Below, piece by piece: positions 1 through 10,648 of a DNA stretch of 38,067 bases. The translations under genes were made by a program, and so were the position numbers. The notes under the pieces were generated by a model that did not search any database, had not been told where the DNA came from, and saw nothing but the letters and a program-made list of their open reading frames with translations. This DNA is from a virus: IMG/VR virus record IMGVR_UViG_3300040960_001106, positions 1 to 38,067 of that record; one strand, 5' to 3'. Position 1 is the first letter of the stretch. The number at the start of each line of letters is the position of its first letter.

Positions 1-3000
1 GTATTAGAAGTAAATCCGCTATCGTTATTGAATTGACTTAACTTAATTTCTCCAATTCTTTTTCTTCTTTCAGCCCCACTATCTAATAAAATAAGCTCAT
101 CATTAGCACCACTAACATCTGCTGTCATATCAGTTAGTTCAGATAAATCTAAAGTAACACTAATATTACCAGAGGTAGTAATAGCTGAACCAGCATCCAA
201 TCCTGTACCTGGAGAAATTCCAACGCTAGTTACTGTACCAGTATTATTAGTAGCGTCTGTAGCTCCTGTGTAACCTAAATTAGCTAGTGTTAAATTTCTT
301 GTAGCAACAGTTGCATTAGCATCTGTAACACGTCCTGAAGTATCTGTTGTAACATTTAAATCTAAATCAGAAATAACTGTTGCGCCAGTTAATGCTCCAG
401 TATCAATATTAATATCATCGCCAGCTAAATTAGTAGGTAATACATAATTGTTTGCATTTGTAGCTATTCCACTTAATTTTGTTTTCTCAGCATCAGTAAA
501 GGCATTTGTATTTGAGTTAGCTTCATAAGCAGTTTTAATCTCAGCGTTAGACTGGTCTGCTGTTGCATTAGCCTCTATACCATTTAACTTACTTAATAAA
601 CTGTCAGTAAAGGCATTTGTGTTAGAATTATTTTCATAAGCAGTTTTAATCTGAGCATCTGTTTGGTCTGCCGTTGCACTTGCTTCTATGCCATTTAATT
701 TACTTAATAATGTATCTGTAAATGCGTTTGTATTTGAATTAGCTTCGTAAGCGGTTTTAATTTCAGCATTAGATTGGTCTGCTGTTGCTCCGCTTTCAAT
801 ACCATCAAGTTTAGTACCATCTGCTGAAACATCTCTACCATCTACTGTTGAACTGGTAGTAATAGGATTAGATCCCATTGCTAATGTACCTGTCATTGTT
901 CCACCTGCTAATGGCAGTTTTGTTGCAATTGAATTAGTGACTGTTGTTGAGAAATTTGCATCATCACCAAGAGCTGCGGCTAATTCATTCAATGTATCTA
1001 ATGCTGTTGGAGCTGAATTAACTAAGTTAGAAATTGCTGTATCAGTATATCCAGTATAATAACTACCTTGTTGACCATCTAATAAATCTGAATCTAAACC
1101 AGAACCTGAACCGTCAACAGTTTTAACTGCTGTAAGTATTTCAGATGCTGTTTGATCTGCAGTAGCACCTGTTTCAATGTTACTTAATTTTGTCTTTTCG
1201 CTATCTGTATAAGCATTAGTGTTTGAATTGTTTTCATAAGCAGTTTTAATTTCAGCATCACTTTGATCTGCAGTAGCACCTGTTTCAATTCCAGCTAATT
1301 TAGTTTCATCGGCATTAGGATAATATTTATTACTAGAGCCTTCACTTAAATCATCAGTGGTTTTATTAGATAAATCTAAATTTGTACCTGTTTGAAGATT
1401 AACCCTAGCATCAGCTCTTGCATTAGTATAATATAAATTACTACCCTCAGATAAATCTCCTGTATCTTTAGTTGCTAATCTTGTATCAAAATCACTATTT
1501 GCTCTTGTTGATGTATAATATAAATTAGTATTTTCAGGAACAATTGATGTATCTAAAGTACTAGTTGTTGAATAATTTGATGCATCACCGATAAATATTT
1601 TACCATCATCAAGGTTTGGAGTTGCATTGCTTCTACCAGCACCTTGAATTAATAATAAACCTGTTGATGCGTGAACTTTTTCAATTTTAGCAATCTTTTG
1701 AACTAAACTAGTTTCACCTGTAGGTTGTGTTTTTGTTAATTGTCCTGCTGTAGTATTTACATAAAGACTGTCACCTTCTGTCCAAGTACCACCAATATTT
1801 TGTGTTGTATCTATGTTTTTAATTTGACCAAATGTCAATACATCTAAATTTGCATTATTTGATACTGTTGCGTTTGCCAATCCAGCTGCTGGCATTTTAG
1901 AACTATCATTTGCATCTGCTTTTAATACAACTGGAGTGTTACCACTAATACCTGAAATATAAACAACATCACCTTTATTTAAAGCTTCTCCTGCTTGTGC
2001 TTTTATTAAATTAGCACCACGTAAATTACCAATAAATTCTGCAGCTGTTACTTCATTAAATGTTACATCATTAGTAGTATTTAAATTTTGATTAAATGGA
2101 TTAGTAGTTAAAGTTGATAAGTCAACAGTATTACCATTACTAATACTTAAATTTGGATTATTAAATGATAATGTTTGACTATCAGTTTCCGATGTTATAT
2201 ATCCAGCATCATTAGTAAACATTGAAATGTTACCTGATTTATTTGTTAAGGTATCATTTGAACTTGCTGTAATAAAACCAGCTGTATTTGAATCAATAAC
2301 TGTTTGAACTTTTGAATCAGTATAATATAAATTAGTTGAACCTTCTGAAATATTATCAGTAGTTTTACTAGATAATCTTGTATCAAATGTATTATTGAAA
2401 TCAACAGCAGGTAAAGCAGCATCAGCTGTTGCTCCTTGTGCAGCTGTAGCATAATCAGTAGATGCAGTAGTTGCAGCAGTACCTAAACCAGTTATATCAG
2501 AAACTGGTACAGCACCAACAGTTAATTCTTGTCCTGATAAAGATATAAAGTTTTTAGATCCAGTAGCTAAAGTAACATCAGTAGAATTATCAGTACCAGC
2601 AGCATCAACTCCTAAAGTAGTTCTAGCAGTTGCTGAATCAGCATCATCAATTAATGTTAAACCAAAGGCAGAAACTGCAGAAGCATCTAATTTATTTGTA
2701 ATTGCACTATTTAAAGTATTATAAACTGTAGCATCATTATTAATAGCTGTTGCTATTTCACCTAATGTATCTAATGTACCTGGTGCAGAATTAATTAAAT
2801 TATTTATAGCAGTATTTAAATCTGTAGTTGTTGCATAATTAGAATCATTTGTTAATGAACTAATATTATCTAAAGGCTGTATAGAACTATCAGCTAAAGC
2901 ACCTTGAGCAGCTGTTGCAAAAGCATTTGCATGTTGACCATCAACTGTATCGGCATCAATACCTAATGTATCAATGTAAGATTTTGTAGTTTTTGTATCA

Positions 3001-3554
3001 GTATAAGCATTTGCTTGACTAACTGCAGTTGATATATTCATATTTGGAATAGCAGTTTGTAAATCTGAATATGTTATTTTATATTCAGTAAAATTTGAAG
3101 CTGATGTCCAAAAGAAATAATCACTATTTGAAATATTAGTATTAGTTTGAAAATTTGATAAATCAGGAGCTGGACCTTCAACACCTTGTATACCTTGAGG
3201 TCCTTGTGGTCCTGTTAAACCTTGTATACCTTGATCACCCTTATCACCTTTTATACCTTGTGGACCTTGTGGACCTGTTGGTCCTGTATTACCTTGTGGG
3301 CCTGTATTACCAATATCACCTTGTGGACCTGTAGCACCGGTTGGACCAGTTGGGCCTGTCGGGCCTGTTGGGCCTGTTAAACCTTGAGGACCTGTATCAC
3401 CAGTTGGTCCTGTTAAACCTTGAGGACCTGTTGGGCCTGTTGGGCCTTGTGGACCTATATCCCCTTGAGGACCGGCAGGACCAGTTGCACCAGTTGGGCC
3501 TGTTTGATTTGAAACTTTTACTATTGGAGGAGTTCCTTCTACTTTAATTGTCAT
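1..3554 (-). CDS. Collagen-like tail fibre protein, partial (C-terminus beyond left edge)
   Basis: The frame is open from the ATG at 3554 to the window edge, about 1184 codons with no stop. AAGGA lies upstream of the ATG. After about 18 residues comes a collagen-like Gly-X-Y tract (residues 19-127, mostly GPTG/GPQG units). A long beta-type repeat region follows, with LYYT-containing units and a 37-residue unit around GIExxATADQ. This is typical of phage adhesins, where Gly-X-Y tracts trimerise and repeated beta segments form the shaft. It is the last gene of the tail module, downstream of the gpJ-like tip protein, so a receptor-binding side or central fibre is likely. The receptor-binding C-terminus is not in the window. 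Confidence 0.85.
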   Translation of the reverse strand, partial: MTIKVEGTPPIVKVSNQTGPTGATGPAGPQGDIGPQGPTGPTGPQGLTGPTGDTGPQGLTGPTGPTGPTGPTGATGPQGDIGNTGPQGNTGPTGPQGPQGIKGDKGDQGIQGLTGPQGPQGIQGVEGPAPDLSNFQTNTNISNSDYFFWTSASNFTEYKITYSDLQTAIPNMNISTAVSQANAYTDTKTTKSYIDTLGIDADTVDGQHANAFATAAQGALADSSIQPLDNISSLTNDSNYATTTDLNTAINNLINSAPGTLDTLGEIATAINNDATVYNTLNSAITNKLDASAVSAFGLTLIDDADSATARTTLGVDAAGTDNSTDVTLATGSKNFISLSGQELTVGAVPVSDITGLGTAATTASTDYATAAQGATADAALPAVDFNNTFDTRLSSKTTDNISEGSTNLYYTDSKVQTVIDSNTAGFITASSNDTLTNKSGNISMFTNDAGYITSETDSQTLSFNNPNLSISNGNTVDLSTLTTNPFNQNLNTTNDVTFNEVTAAEFIGNLRGANLIKAQAGEALNKGDVVYISGISGNTPVVLKADANDSSKMPAAGLANATVSNNANLDVLTFGQIKNIDTTQNIGGTWTEGDSLYVNTTAGQLTKTQPTGETSLVQKIAKIEKVHASTGLLLIQGAGRSNATPNLDDGKIFIGDASNYSTTSTLDTSIVPENTNLYYTSTRANSDFDTRLATKDTGDLSEGSNLYYTNARADARVNLQTGTNLDLSNKTTDDLSEGSSNKYYPNADETKLAGIETGATADQSDAEIKTAYENNSNTNAYTDSEKTKLSNIETGATADQTASEILTAVKTVDGSGSGLDSDLLDGQQGSYYTGYTDTAISNLVNSAPTALDTLNELAAALGDDANFSTTVTNSIATKLPLAGGTMTGTLAMGSNPITTSSTVDGRDVSADGTKLDGIESGATADQSNAEIKTAYEANSNTNAFTDTLLSKLNGIEASATADQTDAQIKTAYENNSNTNAFTDSLLSKLNGIEANATADQSNAEIKTAYEANSNTNAFTDAEKTKLSGIATNANNYVLPTNLAGDDINIDTGALTGATVISDLDLNVTTDTSGRVTDANATVATRNLTLANLGYTGATDATNNTGTVTSVGISPGTGLDAGSAITTSGNISVTLDLSELTDMTADVSGANDELILLDSGAERRKRIGEIKLSQFNNDSGFTSN
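481..813 (-). repeat. Three tandem 111-bp units in the tail fibre gene
   Basis: The block containing gcagttttaat recurs at 529, 640 and 751, exactly 111 bp (37 codons) apart. Each unit encodes [37 protein letters not shown] sequence. Two more diverged units lie at about 1140-1310, out of register with the first three. The exact period points to recent tandem duplication of a fibre shaft module. Confidence 0.8.
3172..3500 (-). repeat. Collagen-like Gly-X-Y coding repeat
   Basis: About 109 codons encode nearly uninterrupted Gly-X-Y triplets, mostly GPT, GPQ, GAT and GLT. The bases here are richer in G and C (ggaccttgtgg-like units) than the neighbouring coding sequence. The near-identical units could recombine and change tract length. 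The tract probably folds as a collagen triple helix near the fibre N-terminus. Confidence 0.85.
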
Positions 3555-3569
3555 AATTATTTAATTCCT

Positions 3570-4019
3570 TTATTGAGGTTGGTATCTTATTACAAATACA
3601 AACCTTATAGATTTTTTAACTTCTGGGGTACCAGCAGCCCATTGTACTTTCATAACTACAATATATGGTGATGTATCATCAGGATTAGCCGTAAAATTAC
3701 CTTGATCTGATAATAACGTTTCAGGTACTAATAATTCAAATTTACCAGCAGTACCAGTATTGTGTATAAGTTCTGATTTTGTATATGAATGTTTTGTTGC
3801 TGTTTGTTCTTTTGTTAATGAATCAATTACAATAGATCCTCTTTTTCTTGTAACATTTGCTTCAAATAATTCAGCTTGAATATCAAAAGTAGTACCTACA
3901 TCACTAAAATCTATAATGCCGTCTTCTACTGATATTAAAAATTGATTACCTTCAGCTACTTCTCGAGCAATAATATTATCTGCTCCTCCTAAGTAATGTT
4001 GTATATTTGATATTCTCAT
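3570..4019 (-). CDS. Unknown virion-associated protein between fibre and tail genes
   Basis: This 149-residue protein has no signal peptide or membrane segment. It is rich in beta-strand-like sequence (FDIQAELFEANVTRKRG, SPYIVVMKVQWAAG). I do not recognise a family. Its place between the 780-residue structural gene and the fibre suggests a small baseplate, neck or fibre-attachment protein. The start has AGGAGAT closely upstream and the downstream fibre ATG is 15 bp away, so the genes are probably co-translated. The function is inferred from position only. Confidence 0.7.
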   Translation of the reverse strand: MRISNIQHYLGGADNIIAREVAEGNQFLISVEDGIIDFSDVGTTFDIQAELFEANVTRKRGSIVIDSLTKEQTATKHSYTKSELIHNTGTAGKFELLVPETLLSDQGNFTANPDDTSPYIVVMKVQWAAGTPEVKKSIRFVFVIRYQPQ

Positions 4020-4079
4020 ATTATCTCCTGTAGGTTAGTTATGAGTAAATACATATCTGTGGATATATATTTTATTTTA

Positions 4080-6422
4080 TTAAGTTTGTTTTACCCAGTC
4101 AGTACCGTTCCATTTATAAATATATTCAGCAATTAAAACATCTGTATTGCTATCTGTTATTGTATAAGTACTTCCTTTGGTAGTATAAATTGTTGCTCCA
4201 GTATCATTAATACCTAAAGATAAACTAGTAATATCACTATCATTGTTTACCCTATATGCTAAATACAATTTATTAGAATAATATAGTAATTCTGAACCAG
4301 GTATAATTGTATCAGGGGTATCAACTGGAATATTATATATTTCAGATATAGTTAATGCTTCAGTATCAATAACTGCTTGACCATTAACATTAATTGGTAT
4401 AGCAAAATATCCCTCTTTTAATTCAGGTGTTTGATTTATATCTTCACCATCAAAAGCAAATTTAGGAGTATTAATAGATTCAATTTTATATCCTGGTAAT
4501 ATAGTATTTGTACTATTTTTAACAGTTTTAAACCAACTATAGTCATTGCTATTATTAGATAATACATCTTTATTTGGTAATGTTACAGATCGTATACCAT
4601 AATAATTAGGTGTTAATCCACCTGATTGAGTTATACTTGCAACACTGTCAATTGTACCAAAATCACCAACAGTAGTACCTGTACCACTATTGTTGCTTAT
4701 TGTTAAATTGTAATTAGTATTTAAATATTCATTTACTGTATTAGTAAATTGAATTGAACCAGCAATAGGTTGATCATATTCAATAGTCCAATCAGTTATA
4801 TTATTATTAATATCTTCAACTAAATCTTGAATTGTATTAACAGCACCAGATAATGAAGGAACAAATCCTAAATAATTTTTAGTAAAATCAACTGAAGCAC
4901 TTCCAGGTTTAGTAACATTAATTACAGTATTACCTGCATTATTTATATCAGTTTGAGTAGTACCTAATATACCTTGAGTAATAGTTTTAGTTATAGTTCC
5001 ATCAGAAAAGTTTATATCTAATCCTATATCATCTTGAATAATTGTAGTCCAAGTAACTTTTTTATTATCAATAGGATCTATTATAGCAGTAATATATCCA
5101 CTTAATGAATTATTTAAAGCATTTCTTAATTCAATTGCAGCATCTGTAGCACCAATATTGTTACTAAATGATGTAGTATTACCACCAGTAAAATTAACTT
5201 TACTAAATATTGGTAAACTATTAATTGTAGTATTATTTAAATTAGGTGCAACAATTTGATATGTTTCATTTATAACACCATTTACTGTAATTGAAGCAGT
5301 ACCAAAAGATATATCTCCAGCATCACCACCAGTTACAGTTCCATTATCAACTGAAGCAGTCCAAACTTGTCCTGGAACTGAAGTAAATGCAGTTTCACCA
5401 GTAAATGTAATTGTTTGATTTACTGAATCAAATGAAGCATTATAATTATTTGGTGTTTCAATATTGTTGTTAATTAGTGTAACTAAATTGTTACCAATTT
5501 CGTCTGAATCATCATCACTTTGAGTATCAGCTGCAACATTTAAAATAATAGTACCTAGTCCATCAGGCTCTGTTAAAGTAATAACAGTAGATTCTGAAAC
5601 ACCAGCACCATCAGTTTCATATTCATAATTATGAATTATATTTTGACCATCACCATTTACATCATTAATAGTAAATGAAGTAGTTTCGTTTATAGAAGTT
5701 CCGGTATTAATATCTATTCGATATCCTTGAAAATTAATTGAACCACTATTTGGATTAATATCATTTACAAATGCAGGTAATGAAACACTTAAACCTGATA
5801 TATTTAAATCTAATACTCTTTGTCTAATTTCAGTTAATGCTTCAATAGCATTTATACCAGATGAAAGAGGAATGTTATTTAAACTTCCTAATGATCCTAA
5901 ACTTAAAGAAAATTTAGTATTAGTTCCTGTAATCCATCTTGTATCTGAAGTTGGTTCACTATCATTATAAATATATAAATTATTATTTAAAAAATATTCA
6001 TTATTAAATCCTATAATATCTGCCGAATCTGAATTTGTATGATCAGATACATATCCACTACCACTATCAGAATAAATTTGAGTGTCAGTAGTTGTTACTA
6101 TAGCAATTGTATTACTATCAATAATATGCATATTATTAGTACTATTTTTCATACTAACACTTGCAATAATATCAGATCCAGACCATACTGATCCACTTTT
6201 AGTTAGTTCTCTAATTTTTGAACTAGTAGATATTTTTATAGAAGTATCAGATTCAATTTTAATAGATAATACACCACTAATAGTTTCAACATCTTCAGTA
6301 ACTTGACTAACTCTATCATAAAGTTTTACTTTAGTACCATTATACCAAGCAATAATATTTTGATTTGACGCTACTATATTATTGTTAATATCTATATTAG
6401 TTAAATTTGCTAATAAAGCCAT
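4080..6422 (-). CDS. Large unknown tail structural protein
   Basis: This 780-residue protein is rich in Asn, Ser, Thr and Ile, with many short beta-type segments and no detectable enzyme motif. Its composition resembles phage tail-tip or fibre-associated proteins. It starts 11 bp after the gpJ-like gene and precedes the 149-residue gene and the collagen-like fibre, so it is probably part of the distal tail or adhesion device. An enzymatic role such as a depolymerase cannot be excluded by eye, but no catalytic signature is visible. Confidence 0.75.
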   Translation of the reverse strand: MALLANLTNIDINNNIVASNQNIIAWYNGTKVKLYDRVSQVTEDVETISGVLSIKIESDTSIKISTSSKIRELTKSGSVWSGSDIIASVSMKNSTNNMHIIDSNTIAIVTTTDTQIYSDSGSGYVSDHTNSDSADIIGFNNEYFLNNNLYIYNDSEPTSDTRWITGTNTKFSLSLGSLGSLNNIPLSSGINAIEALTEIRQRVLDLNISGLSVSLPAFVNDINPNSGSINFQGYRIDINTGTSINETTSFTINDVNGDGQNIIHNYEYETDGAGVSESTVITLTEPDGLGTIILNVAADTQSDDDSDEIGNNLVTLINNNIETPNNYNASFDSVNQTITFTGETAFTSVPGQVWTASVDNGTVTGGDAGDISFGTASITVNGVINETYQIVAPNLNNTTINSLPIFSKVNFTGGNTTSFSNNIGATDAAIELRNALNNSLSGYITAIIDPIDNKKVTWTTIIQDDIGLDINFSDGTITKTITQGILGTTQTDINNAGNTVINVTKPGSASVDFTKNYLGFVPSLSGAVNTIQDLVEDINNNITDWTIEYDQPIAGSIQFTNTVNEYLNTNYNLTISNNSGTGTTVGDFGTIDSVASITQSGGLTPNYYGIRSVTLPNKDVLSNNSNDYSWFKTVKNSTNTILPGYKIESINTPKFAFDGEDINQTPELKEGYFAIPINVNGQAVIDTEALTISEIYNIPVDTPDTIIPGSELLYYSNKLYLAYRVNNDSDITSLSLGINDTGATIYTTKGSTYTITDSNTDVLIAEYIYKWNGTDWVKQT

Positions 6423-6433
6423 TTTTATCCTTA

Positions 6434-8989
6434 TTAATTAAATTGAGCACTACCTTGAGCTTCCTCAAATCTTGGTATTAAATCAACATCATAAATTGTA
6501 GCAATTGATGTAGAAGCATTATATACAAAAACATCATCACCTGAATTTAAAACATTATTATTATAATTAGTTATCTTTTTATGAAATTTCCAAGTATTTA
6601 CTTCATATTTAAATGAAAATAATTCACTATCTGACATTACATAAGCAGTAGTAGTTCCTATTGATGCAGATCTTCCAAAGCCAGTTGATACAGGATCTGG
6701 AGTTAAATTAGCTAATTCAATAATATTATTTACTTTAACACTATTATTTGAACTATTAATTACTAAATAACCAGCAGGACCCCATATTTTTACATTATTT
6801 ACTGTTTGTCTAACAGTATTATTTTGTAAATCATCAGCTAAGTTTATATATAATATTTCTTTTTGTGCTACATTACCTCTAGTACCTGTAAAAGTTATCT
6901 GTTGTTCTTCATTTACAGCTGTTCCAGAATTAAATGAAACAGGAAAAGTTATTTCCCCTGAACCATCAGCATTACCAGTTCTAGTAATTGTATTAATAGT
7001 AGTACCTGAATAATTTATTTCTTGAATATTTGGAGAAGGAGAATAAGTATCTCTTATATTAGATCCATTATTATCATCACCATATTTAATTTGTGCATAT
7101 CTATTTATAACACCGTATGGATTTTTATCATCATTTGGATCTATAATAACTCCTGTATCATTAGAAGTAATACCACCAGATGCAGGTCTAAATACACCAA
7201 AATTAAATGAATTAGAAAAGGATCCTCTAGCAAATTGATTTATAGGCCTAACCCAAAATACTAATTGATCTGTAAAATCTATATCAAATACTTTATGTCT
7301 AATAATTGAATTTGTAACAAAAGGACCTGTAGATGTTCTAAATGAAATATTAAATTCTCTATCAGAAATAGCAGCATTAACATCATTACCAATATATATT
7401 TCAAATGTTTCTATTAAACCATTAGGTACGGTCCATTGTAATTCTACAAATGGAGTAGATGAATTTGTATCACTATTAACTGCTGTTAAATCAGTAATTG
7501 TTCCAAAATTTCTAGGATTAGCTAAATTTGTATTTGGAACTGTTTGAAATTCTGTTAATGGTTGTTCTGCATATGCTGCAACATTATATTCTTGTGCAGT
7601 AATATAATATCCTGATACACCATTAGTATTCATTTCAGTTTCAGTAATAGAATTAATTTTAAATAATTTATTAGTAAAACCATAAGTATCATTTGTAATT
7701 GATATTATATCTGTAACTTGTAATGCTAAAGCTCTTGTATCTGTTTTAAATGATACAATTAAATTATCTCTTGATTTTTTAATAATAACATTACCAATTC
7801 TTTCAACCATAATATTATTATTTAAATATTTTAATTTTGTATCTTTAATTAATTCAGGTTCATTATATGATTTTTGGTTACTGTCTAAGCTTAAAAATAC
7901 TTGATCATCTTGAAATTTTTGATCAATAGAATTAAATGAAATATTCATTTTATTTAACGCACTATTAAAACCGTCATTAACTATAGTAACATCACCATAC
8001 ATATTATCAGGGTTAAATGACATTTGAGATGTACCTGTAGTATCAGAAATAGCTTGAAATTTACCTAAATGATAACTAAATATTGCTTGAGAACAAACTA
8101 CTAAATCAGAAATATTTAAATCTCTTGTATCATTTGTGTTTAATACACCATTTGTGGTATATCTTTTAGCATTTACTGTAGCTCCATTTTTATCTGTATG
8201 TGAAATTAAAGTATCACAAAATATTTTATGATTAGCAAATGAATCTAAATCTATATCATTATCTGATATTATGTCTCCACAACCATAAAAAGTATTAGTT
8301 AAATAATCTAATAAACATTCAGCTGGATTATTAGAATAAAAAACATCAGTTGATAAAGTATTTCCATTAAAAGTTCTAACTAATTTACCTTGAACTTCTG
8401 CACCTAATTTAGCAGTTAATCCTGTTACAGATTCATCTCTATTATATTTTAATTCACCATATAAATATGCAACATTTGGCATTGTTCTATTTTCAGCATT
8501 AGTATTCCATTTAGAAGAAAATGTTTCCATAGGAGAACATCTTCCACCAGCTTTAAACTTTTTAATTATTAAATTTCCATTTAAAAAATCATCTGTATTA
8601 CCATCTGGATCTGTTGCATTTGTTACATTACCATCATTATCTAATGTTAATTTAAAATTATCCCAATATATATCGTCAATACTTTCAATAGGCCCCTCAC
8701 ATAATGAAATAATAAATGCCATTGTTTGATTATCAGATGTAATATCAGCAAATGTTATTGATCCATATATTTTTGCTTGTCCATACACAACAGGAAGCTT
8801 ATTACTTGGGTCTGATGCAATTCTTTGTTTAACTCCAGGATCTGGACCTGTTTCCCCACCGGCTGGTATATCTGGTGCAAATAATTTATTTGTAATAAAT
8901 GAAACTGCTACTGACAATGCAAATCTAGCTATCATCCCTTTAATACCTGTGGATGTAAGAACTGTTATAATTGGTGCAGCTGCTGCCAT
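6434..8989 (-). CDS. gpJ-like tail tip / host specificity protein
   Basis: This 851-residue protein has the N-terminal layout of lambda gpJ-type central tail tip proteins. A short hydrophobic Ala-rich start is followed by a segment near residues 55-90 (LPVVYGQAKIYGSITFADI, then MAFIISLCEGPIESIDDIYWDN) typical of the hub domain. The C-terminal half is Asn/Ser-rich with fibronectin-like beta segments. It follows the DUF2163-like tail gene, as the hub protein does in lambda-like tails. In this family the protein closes the tail tube and contributes to receptor recognition. It is shorter than lambda gpJ (1132 residues), which fits with separate fibre genes downstream. Confidence 0.85.
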   Translation of the reverse strand: MAAAAPIITVLTSTGIKGMIARFALSVAVSFITNKLFAPDIPAGGETGPDPGVKQRIASDPSNKLPVVYGQAKIYGSITFADITSDNQTMAFIISLCEGPIESIDDIYWDNFKLTLDNDGNVTNATDPDGNTDDFLNGNLIIKKFKAGGRCSPMETFSSKWNTNAENRTMPNVAYLYGELKYNRDESVTGLTAKLGAEVQGKLVRTFNGNTLSTDVFYSNNPAECLLDYLTNTFYGCGDIISDNDIDLDSFANHKIFCDTLISHTDKNGATVNAKRYTTNGVLNTNDTRDLNISDLVVCSQAIFSYHLGKFQAISDTTGTSQMSFNPDNMYGDVTIVNDGFNSALNKMNISFNSIDQKFQDDQVFLSLDSNQKSYNEPELIKDTKLKYLNNNIMVERIGNVIIKKSRDNLIVSFKTDTRALALQVTDIISITNDTYGFTNKLFKINSITETEMNTNGVSGYYITAQEYNVAAYAEQPLTEFQTVPNTNLANPRNFGTITDLTAVNSDTNSSTPFVELQWTVPNGLIETFEIYIGNDVNAAISDREFNISFRTSTGPFVTNSIIRHKVFDIDFTDQLVFWVRPINQFARGSFSNSFNFGVFRPASGGITSNDTGVIIDPNDDKNPYGVINRYAQIKYGDDNNGSNIRDTYSPSPNIQEINYSGTTINTITRTGNADGSGEITFPVSFNSGTAVNEEQQITFTGTRGNVAQKEILYINLADDLQNNTVRQTVNNVKIWGPAGYLVINSSNNSVKVNNIIELANLTPDPVSTGFGRSASIGTTTAYVMSDSELFSFKYEVNTWKFHKKITNYNNNVLNSGDDVFVYNASTSIATIYDVDLIPRFEEAQGSAQFN

Positions 8990-8991
8990 GA

Positions 8992-9429
8992 TTAAATTTC
9001 CTTTTTATACATTGATTGAAATTCTTTATAATTCAATTTATTAAAATTAATATTTGTTTTAGGTATAGAATAAAAAATTATATCTTTAACTTCTTTATGA
9101 TTTTTTATTTCTTTTTCCAATTTTTTATTCATTCTATAAAATATAGATGAACCTCTCTTTTTAGGATGAACCCAAGTTAATAAAACATGTAATTGTGTTA
9201 TGTATGGATTTAATAAATTAGGTATTTTCATTCCTAATAATACACCATTTATAACACCATTTTCATCTTCTGATATTATTGCAGTTTTATCTTTTGCTAT
9301 TGCTTGCATTAAACCTTTATAATATTCTGTATTATTTTCTTGAAATTGACCAAAGTCAAATTCTTTTCTGTGCTGTTCAAGTAATTTTACACCTTGATCA
9401 ACATCTTTATATTCTCCGATTCTTATCAT
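8992..9429 (-). CDS. GNAT-like acetyltransferase in the tail module
   Basis: This 145-residue protein fits a GNAT fold. A beta-strand segment (TQLHVLLTWVHPKKRG) is followed by an acetyl-CoA loop-like KKRGSSIFYRMNKKLEK near residues 92-108, then a C-terminal LNYKEFQSMYKKEI of the kind that ends many GNAT domains. The loop is degenerate compared with the usual Q/RxxGxG/A. It sits between two tail genes with gaps of only 2 and 15 bp. Similar small GNAT-like genes occur in structural blocks of marine phages. The substrate is unknown, and it may be a virion-associated non-enzymatic derivative. Confidence 0.6.
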   Translation of the reverse strand: MIRIGEYKDVDQGVKLLEQHRKEFDFGQFQENNTEYYKGLMQAIAKDKTAIISEDENGVINGVLLGMKIPNLLNPYITQLHVLLTWVHPKKRGSSIFYRMNKKLEKEIKNHKEVKDIIFYSIPKTNINFNKLNYKEFQSMYKKEI

Positions 9430-9444
9430 TATATTTATTTTCTA

Positions 9445-10032
9445 TTAATCTTCTGCTCCAAACCTAGGATTAAAGTCTGCCATTGAGGCAACAAATTCCA
9501 TAGATGCATCATTATTTGTATGTTGTTTAAATGAACTATCAGATGTAAATCTACCTGATTTAGTATCTAATAAAGCCCCTACTATATTTTTACATTCAAT
9601 ACTTATATTAACATTTCCTTTTTCAGTATTTTCTTCATCTACTGAATGTGAATTAATTATACCTTGCCATTTTTGATAAACCTGTCCTTCAATAGCACCT
9701 GTTTCATCATTCCAAAAAGCTTGATATATTGTAACTATACCACCAATAGCATTTACATTTTCTAAAGCAGCTATGATTGTGTTTGGCAAACCATTTAATT
9801 GTATAGTTACTGAATTAGTTTTTACATCTTGTGTTTCTTCAACAGCAGATAAACCAATTATATTTGATCCAGGTAAATATGTATCACCATTATAAGAAAT
9901 ATTTGTATATCCAGTATTTAAAAATAAACTATCATTATTATCAGAAGTTACTTGAAATTTAATTAATTGAATTGGATAAGTTTGTCTATTTGCAACTTCA
10001 GATAATGTTGTTGAATCTATTGTTTTTACCAT
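9445..10032 (-). CDS. DUF2163-like distal tail protein
   Basis: This 195-residue protein has the N-terminal pattern of phage tail proteins of the DUF2163/BR0599 type. An opening that sets up lipid- or tube-binding strands is followed by YLPGSNIIGLSAVEETQD and a strand around VTIQLNGLP (residues 50-80). It overlaps the stop of the upstream tail gene by one base and lies between the tape-measure side and the tip protein. That is the position of lambda gpL or of distal tail/hub proteins. It probably forms part of the ring joining the tail tube to the tip. Confidence 0.7.
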   Translation of the reverse strand: MVKTIDSTTLSEVANRQTYPIQLIKFQVTSDNNDSLFLNTGYTNISYNGDTYLPGSNIIGLSAVEETQDVKTNSVTIQLNGLPNTIIAALENVNAIGGIVTIYQAFWNDETGAIEGQVYQKWQGIINSHSVDEENTEKGNVNISIECKNIVGALLDTKSGRFTSDSSFKQHTNNDASMEFVASMADFNPRFGAED

Positions 10033-10646
10033 TATAATATCTCCTGAAAATTAAAAGTATCATAAGCATAATAATTAAATCCTGGACCAGGAACAACTGT
10101 TACATTTGGTCTACCATTTAATAACATTTTAAATTGTACATTATTACCATAAGTAAATGTATCACTACTTGTAATAGGATTAATTGCACCAGTCATTAAT
10201 TTAAAAGTTAATAAATTACTTGAAGCATTTGCATCAGCTTTTATTTGATAAACTTTTGAACTTGAACTAAATTGTATAAAATCACCAGCTTTAACAGTAC
10301 TTGAATTATCTACATTAGCTAATTGTACATCTTCTCCGCTTGTGTTAACATCAACAATTGTAGCTGTTAAACCAGATTGATCAATTATATTTCCATTAGC
10401 AAAAGTTAAATTAATATTTGATGGTAAATTTGTAGTTTTAAAATCAATTCCATCTGTTATACCTAATAATTCTGCTTCAACTTCATCATATTTTATTTTA
10501 GTTAATAATGGTAAATTTACTTCCATAGAATAAAATGTTGGACTGCCCCTTTCTATTCTGGCATATCCTGAATTAGATATTGATTTTCTAACTCTTGCAG
10601 ACCTATTTAATGATATATTATTTGTATATTCAAATATTTTTGACAT
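10032..10646 (-). CDS. Minor tail protein, position of lambda gpM
   Basis: This 204-residue protein follows the tape measure gene by 2 bp and ends overlapping the next tail gene. It contains beta-rich segments and ends in YYAYDTFNFQEIL. I do not recognise a named domain. Gene order (tape measure, this gene, DUF2163-like gene, tip protein) matches the gpH-gpM-gpL-gpJ order of lambda-like tails. It is therefore probably a distal tail ring component. Confidence 0.7.
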   Translation of the reverse strand: MSKIFEYTNNISLNRSARVRKSISNSGYARIERGSPTFYSMEVNLPLLTKIKYDEVEAELLGITDGIDFKTTNLPSNINLTFANGNIIDQSGLTATIVDVNTSGEDVQLANVDNSSTVKAGDFIQFSSSSKVYQIKADANASSNLLTFKLMTGAINPITSSDTFTYGNNVQFKMLLNGRPNVTVVPGPGFNYYAYDTFNFQEIL

Positions 10647-10648
10647 TA

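Noticed and set aside
3172-3500. CRISPR-like regular repeats
   Set aside because: Period is 9-27 bp with no spacers, and it is explained completely by a coding Gly-X-Y tract.
3341-3547. 68-codon plus-strand frame opposite the collagen-like tract
   Set aside because: Shadow of Gly-X-Y codons. The apparent Leu/Gly repeat is only the complement of GPTG/GPQG units.
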